A stretch of DNA of 9,101 nt from Desulfitobacterium sp050251735. GTDB lineage: Bacteria; Bacillota; Desulfitobacteriia; Desulfitobacteriales; Desulfitobacteriaceae. The notes below the pieces were generated by a model, which saw only the letters and a list, made by a program, of their open reading frames with translations, did not search any database and had not been told where the DNA came from. The stretch spans positions 1 to 9,101 of the forward strand of contig JBFWMF010000044.1 of NCBI GenBank assembly GCA_050251735.1. Reading direction: 5' to 3'. Position numbers and translations under genes: made by a program. Shown in pieces: positions 5,657-9,101 of this stretch (its first letter is position 1; each line of letters begins with the position of its first letter).

Positions 5657-7003
5657 ATGTCACAACCAATTGTAAACGTAGTTGATGGAATGGTTCAGCA
5701 GATGCGGGAATACGGGCTCCAAGAAAGCACTGTGAGTCAATACTATCGGAAGTTTTGTAAACCCCTAGTCAGATTTGTTAACGAAAGGAATGGCGGATTA
5801 TACTCTGAATCTCTTCTCGTAGAATATCAGGAATCAGCTAGGCAACGTTTTGAAGCTGGACAGTTTAAGGAACACCACTTTAATTCCATTAAGAGGTGTG
5901 TTCGACTTTTAACTACATTTGCAAAAACTGGCCATGCCGATTTTTCACTTCTGAAAGAACACAAAAAATACAAGCCTTCTGCTGAAAACTCCATAATAAT
6001 TGAACAGATATTGGCGACAACAGCCTATGAAAGTGGTTTTAAGTATAGACTCCATTGCTGTATGCGTCATTTCTTTTGTTCCATCGAGCAGGCAGGGCTT
6101 ACAGCAGATGAAGTATCGGATAGTACTTTTTTTGAGTTTCTCAACGAAGTATCAGAGACTAATAAGGGGAGTATGGATTACATTCTTATTGCAATAAAGC
6201 TTATTTCAGGTTTTATGAAAACGGAACGAAAAGTAAGTATTAAAACCGATTTTTCAAAACTTCGTTTGAAACATGCTCCACAAAGGCATATCTCTCCATA
6301 TACAGAAGAAGAAATAAAAAAGGTTTTATCGGTCATTGATAACACTTCTGCTATAGGTAAAAGGGATACAGCTATTTTAATGCTGGCATTCAATACAGGA
6401 CTAAGGGCAATCGATATTACAAGATTGTGTTTGGAGGATATTGATTGGCTGTCAGGTGAGATACACATAGTTCAGAGTAAAACAAAACGCCCTCTGTCAT
6501 TACCACTTCACGCTTCCGTAATGAATGCCGTTGCTGATTACATTCTAGAAGCAAGACCGAAAAGCAATTCAAAAGAAGTCTTCTTAAGAACACTGTCACC
6601 ATACAAGCCTCTGAATGGTGCAAATACTTTAGATGGTGTAATTGAAAAATACAGCAAATGCGCAGGTATTAATAAAAAACCTTACAGATCATTTCACAGC
6701 TTACGGCGTGCTTTTGCAACAGAATTATCCGCAGCAGAAGTACCCCTACCAACCATCTCACAAATGCTGGGGCACACATGCATAAACTCAGATTACCCAT
6801 ATCTAAGCTACAACAAGCAGCAAACCTCCCAGTGTATGATAGGATTTGAAAAGATCCCTATTGTATCTGGATTTTATTCGGATTCTTACATCCCACTGCT
6901 TAAAAACCGATCTGCTATTAACCTGCAGCTGAAAACAGCGATAAAAAAGCTTCCTGCTCTGGACTTTCGTGAAGTACCTTTGGAAGGAGGTGCTTACGCA
7001 TGA
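5657..7003 (+). CDS. ritA: RIT tyrosine recombinase A
   Basis: A 448-aa tyrosine (integrase-fold) recombinase starting at ATG 5657, seven bases after a perfect AAGGAGG. Residues 1-205 form a long two-part helical N-terminal (core-binding) region. The catalytic domain begins near 212 and holds R250 (NTGLRAIDITRL), a Lys at 275 or 277 (SKTKRP), H347 and R350 (HSLRRAF), H373 (MLGHT) and the nucleophile Y382 (YPYLSY, nine residues after H373). All expected positions are filled. About 60 residues continue after the Tyr, longer than in XerD-like enzymes. This matches the long first member of RIT trios. Its stop overlaps the ritB ATG (ATGA). It presumably binds the element ends and acts with RitB and RitC; the division of labour is unknown. 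Confidence 0.88.
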   Translation: MSQPIVNVVDGMVQQMREYGLQESTVSQYYRKFCKPLVRFVNERNGGLYSESLLVEYQESARQRFEAGQFKEHHFNSIKRCVRLLTTFAKTGHADFSLLKEHKKYKPSAENSIIIEQILATTAYESGFKYRLHCCMRHFFCSIEQAGLTADEVSDSTFFEFLNEVSETNKGSMDYILIAIKLISGFMKTERKVSIKTDFSKLRLKHAPQRHISPYTEEEIKKVLSVIDNTSAIGKRDTAILMLAFNTGLRAIDITRLCLEDIDWLSGEIHIVQSKTKRPLSLPLHASVMNAVADYILEARPKSNSKEVFLRTLSPYKPLNGANTLDGVIEKYSKCAGINKKPYRSFHSLRRAFATELSAAEVPLPTISQMLGHTCINSDYPYLSYNKQQTSQCMIGFEKIPIVSGFYSDSYIPLLKNRSAINLQLKTAIKKLPALDFREVPLEGGAYA

Positions 7004-7950
7004 GCATGAAGGAAATATTGTCGGTTGATCTACCCAGATTCATTCAGGCTCGAAAGGCACTGGGTTATGAGACTGATAACAGCATCTATTATTTGAAACC
7101 TTTTCTTGAGTATTGTTCTGAACGCTATCCTCTTGCTGAGACTATTACAAAAGAGATGGTAGATAAATGGCTGTTACAGCGGCCATTTAGAACCAATGCG
7201 ACAAAATCCCACGCCATTGCGGATTTGAGAGTATTTGCAAGATTTCAAAATGCCATTGGAAAACATATCTACATACCAGATGAGGAATACAGCGTTAATG
7301 TTGAAAGATATAGGCCATATATTTTTACAGATGAAGAATTGCAAACATTATTTCATGCCATTGATTCTATTCCGGCAAATTTCGAGGCCCCGAATAAAGA
7401 ATTAGTGGTTCCGGTGCTCTTTCGAATGATGTTCTGCTGCGGTATGCGCCCGGCTGAACCTTTGAATCTGAAAAGAGGAGATGTAGACCTTAGCTCAGGC
7501 GATATTTTCATCCGTGAATCAAAACGTAAAAAAGACAGGCATATCACGATGTCAGATGATCTCCTGCATTTATGTAGGAAGTATGATTCACTTCTCGGAG
7601 CACGTGACTGGTTCTTTCAAAAATGGGATGGTGAATTATTTCCAACTTACTGGATGACAAACCAGTTCCGTATCTGTTGGAGAAACAGCGGTCTATTAAA
7701 AAGAGGCAATCCAAGACCTTATGACCTTCGCCATAATTTCGCTACCCGTACCCTGATGCGGTGGGTGGATGAAGAAAAGGATGTGATGGCCCTTCTGCCC
7801 TATCTTTCTGCCTACATGGGCCATAAGCACTTTACGCACACGTTGTATTATGTCCACCTGCTTCCGGAACGACTGCGTTCAACCGCCGGCATTGACTGGG
7901 AAAGGCTAGATTCCATTTACGGGGAGGCTGAAACGGATGAAGACAATTAA
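7000..7950 (+). CDS. ritB: RIT tyrosine recombinase B
   Basis: A 316-aa tyrosine recombinase. ATG 7000 overlaps the ritA stop by 4 nt and has its own strong SD (AAGGAGGT, 6984-6991). A helical core-binding domain spans residues 1-105, and the catalytic domain follows the FTDEELQTLF helix (109-118). Catalytic positions are R150 (CGMRPAEPLNL), K175 (ESKRKKDR), R244, H275 (YMGHKH) and Y284 (TLYYVH, nine residues after H275). The first His of box II (HxLRH) is replaced by Y241 in YDLRHNF. That His is one of the less strictly kept catalytic positions, so activity is not excluded. If real, the change may mark a distinct role within the trio. A 14-nt overlap links it to ritC. Confidence 0.88.
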   Translation: MSMKEILSVDLPRFIQARKALGYETDNSIYYLKPFLEYCSERYPLAETITKEMVDKWLLQRPFRTNATKSHAIADLRVFARFQNAIGKHIYIPDEEYSVNVERYRPYIFTDEELQTLFHAIDSIPANFEAPNKELVVPVLFRMMFCCGMRPAEPLNLKRGDVDLSSGDIFIRESKRKKDRHITMSDDLLHLCRKYDSLLGARDWFFQKWDGELFPTYWMTNQFRICWRNSGLLKRGNPRPYDLRHNFATRTLMRWVDEEKDVMALLPYLSAYMGHKHFTHTLYYVHLLPERLRSTAGIDWERLDSIYGEAETDEDN

Positions 7951-8974
7951 GGATCCGAATCTCTTCCAAAAAATCCGAGAGTTTTTAACGGAATATCTGC
8001 CAATCATACGCTCCAAGAGCGCGAATACAGTTTCTGCCTATAAAGCAACAATTAACCTATATCTTCTTTTTCTTCAAACCTCTCAAAGGATACGGCTCTC
8101 CGATATTGAAAAGAAAGACTTTAGCCAGAAATATATCATTGCGTTTTTAGAATGGCTAAAAGAAGAAAGAGGAAATGGCACTGCAACACGCAATCAACGT
8201 CTGGTGCATATACGAAAGTTCTGCAAATACCTGATGTCCTCTAACATGGTAGTATATACAGAATACTGCTTGATCCAGCAAATTGCAAAGGAAGCAGATC
8301 CGAGAAAAGATGAATTGGATTATCTATCGGTTGAGGAAATGAAACTTGTATTGGAGCAGCCGAATATTAAAAAGAAATCCGGCATACGTGATAAATTTTA
8401 TTTGGCGCTACTCTATGACAGTGGATGTAGAAACCAGGAAGTTTTGGATTTGAAATTAAAGGATTTTGTCATTACAGGTGCCTGTGCCGAATTGCATATA
8501 GTTGGAAAAGGGCGAAAGTATAGAGTGACACCGATCTCAAAAGATGTAATAAAACTGTTTCATGGATACTGTGACATCTATCATCCTGATAAAAAAGTGG
8601 ATGATTGGATTTTTTCGACAAGAAGGAATGGCATTATAACACAGATGTCGCCTGATAACACCGCACGTTTCTTGAACAAATATGAACGACAGATAACAAA
8701 AACGACTCCAGATTTTCTTCATTTACACCCTCATTTGTTCCGTCATACGAGGGCAATGCATTTGTATATGGCTGGAATGCCCCTCCCATTGATTTCTGAA
8801 TGGTTGGGACATTCACAAATAGAAACCACGACAATCTATGCCCGGGCAACTACTGACATGAAAAGAAAAGCCGCCGAAAAGATTACGACCAAAGAAAATT
8901 CTGTGTTTAAGGAGGAAACTTTCAAGTACGCAAATAATGATGACATAATTAAGCAGTTGTATGGACTGGCATAA
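7937..8974 (+). CDS. ritC: RIT tyrosine recombinase C
   Basis: A 345-aa tyrosine recombinase starting at ATG 7937 inside the ritB 3' end, preceded by the SD GGGGAGG (7921-7927). Residues 1-110 form a classical SAM-like core-binding domain (SANTVSAYKATINLYLLFL, then NQRLVHIRKF). The catalytic domain has R165 (DSGCRNQEVLDL), K191 (VGKGRKYR), H266 and R269 (HPHLFRHTRA), H292 (WLGHSQ) and Y301 (TTIYARA, nine residues after H292). This is the complete set, and the most XerC/D-like of the three proteins. About 44 residues follow the Tyr. It ends the operon and is followed by a dyad at 8978-8998 and a hairpin terminator. Confidence 0.9.
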   Translation: MKTIKDPNLFQKIREFLTEYLPIIRSKSANTVSAYKATINLYLLFLQTSQRIRLSDIEKKDFSQKYIIAFLEWLKEERGNGTATRNQRLVHIRKFCKYLMSSNMVVYTEYCLIQQIAKEADPRKDELDYLSVEEMKLVLEQPNIKKKSGIRDKFYLALLYDSGCRNQEVLDLKLKDFVITGACAELHIVGKGRKYRVTPISKDVIKLFHGYCDIYHPDKKVDDWIFSTRRNGIITQMSPDNTARFLNKYERQITKTTPDFLHLHPHLFRHTRAMHLYMAGMPLPLISEWLGHSQIETTTIYARATTDMKRKAAEKITTKENSVFKEETFKYANNDDIIKQLYGLA

Positions 8975-8977
8975 AAC

Positions 8978-8998
8978 GTAAATTCCGCAGGGATTTAC
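8978..8998. repeat. Short dyad just after ritC
   Basis: GTAAATTCC (8978-8986), loop GCA, GGGATTTAC (8990-8998) pair at 8 of 9 positions. It starts three bases after the ritC stop. There is no U-run after it, so it is more likely an mRNA-stabilising hairpin or a protein site than a terminator. Confidence 0.4.
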
Positions 8999-9016
8999 CA
9001 TATACAAAAAAGCAAA

Positions 9017-9080
9017 AAGACACCAAGGGCATGAGATTCCGGCCTAACCAATCTCAAACCCTGGTGTCTTCATTTTTCGC
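9017..9080 (+). terminator. Large intrinsic terminator hairpin at RIT right end
   Basis: The left arm 9017-9038 (AAGACACCAAGGGCATGAGATT) pairs with the right arm 9050-9070 around an 11-nt loop. This gives a stem of about 21 bp with one bulge and two mismatches. A T-rich run (CATTTTT, 9071-9077) follows, and an A-rich run precedes the left arm (9014-9018), so it could stop transcription in both directions. It sits between ritC and the right inverted end. Confidence 0.7.
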
Positions 9081-9090
9081 CATTGAGTCA

Positions 9091-9098
9091 TATCGGTA
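9091..9098. repeat. RIT right-end inverted core
   Basis: TATCGGTA is the exact inverse of TACCGATA at the left end (5537-5544). It lies at the window edge, so whether the repeat continues outward cannot be seen. Confidence 0.55.
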
Positions 9099-9101
9099 AA
9101 A

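Larger units (their letters stand above)
5537..9098 (+). mobile_element. Recombinase-in-trio (RIT) element
   Basis: Three tyrosine-recombinase genes lie head to tail with overlapping ends, the hallmark of RIT elements. The unit is inserted in IS66 tnpC. Its ends carry TACCGATA (5537-5544) and, inverted, TATCGGTA (9091-9098). A second near-match follows inside each end: 11-12 nt later the left end reads TTCGATA, and the reverse complement of the right end reads GGCGAAA. The left end holds extra inverted and direct copies of the core, and the right end holds a terminator hairpin. All three genes are open. The exact cut points and any target duplication cannot be fixed because the right flank lies outside the window. 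Confidence 0.85.

Noticed and set aside
5657..8974. Tn554-type transposition module (TnpA, TnpB, TnpC)
   Set aside because: Tn554 has two tyrosine recombinases plus a small unrelated TnpC. Here all three genes encode tyrosine recombinases with catalytic Arg and Tyr, which fits RIT.
9017..9070. Integron attC-like site near recombinase genes
   Set aside because: The stem is nearly continuous and followed by a T-run. No GTTRRRY/RYYYAAC core pair is seen, so a terminator explains it better.

Overview
The window is an accessory region made almost entirely of mobile DNA. The AT-rich composition, strong AAGGAGG-type ribosome binding sites, frequent TTG starts and the IS66 and IS91-type proteins suggest a Firmicute, probably a clostridial anaerobe of the Desulfitobacterium/Desulfosporosinus kind. 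No housekeeping gene is present to fix the taxon, so this is an inference.

Layout. (1) 1-1210: a small two-gene unit behind a good sigma-A-like promoter (153-180), encoding an 89-aa helix-turn-helix-like protein and a 234-aa HNH endonuclease with an AT-hook-like basic N-terminus. (2) 1210-1773: decayed DNA without an intact gene. It holds a weak reverse-strand coding remnant, a 102-bp palindromic MITE-like element (1533-1634) and a fragment resembling an IS1380-type transposase. (3) About 1774-3700, minus strand: an IS91-family element with a complete HUH/Y2 transposase and a co-transcribed tyrosine recombinase whose N-terminus is missing. (4) 3701-5536: the left part of an IS66-family element (tnpA, tnpB and a broken tnpC) that sits in the IS91-side recombinase gene. 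(5) About 5537-9098: an apparently complete recombinase-in-trio (RIT) element. It has three overlapping tyrosine-recombinase genes (ritA, ritB, ritC), TACCGATA inverted ends, a repeat-rich left end, a palindrome over the ritA control region and a strong hairpin terminator before the right end.

The order of insertion can be read from which gene interrupts which: IS1380-like remnant, then IS91-type element, then IS66 inside the IS91 integrase, then RIT inside IS66 tnpC. The RIT is the youngest layer and all its genes look intact. IS66 has lost its DDE transposase and the IS91 partner integrase has lost its N-terminus, so the RIT is the only layer here that still looks fully equipped.

The most interesting points are the intact RIT with its structured ends, the loss of the box-II histidine in RitB (Tyr) and in the IS91-associated integrase (Gln), and perfect or near-perfect palindromes just upstream of the first gene of both IS66 and RIT. 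These palindromes could silence read-through transcripts from flanking DNA.
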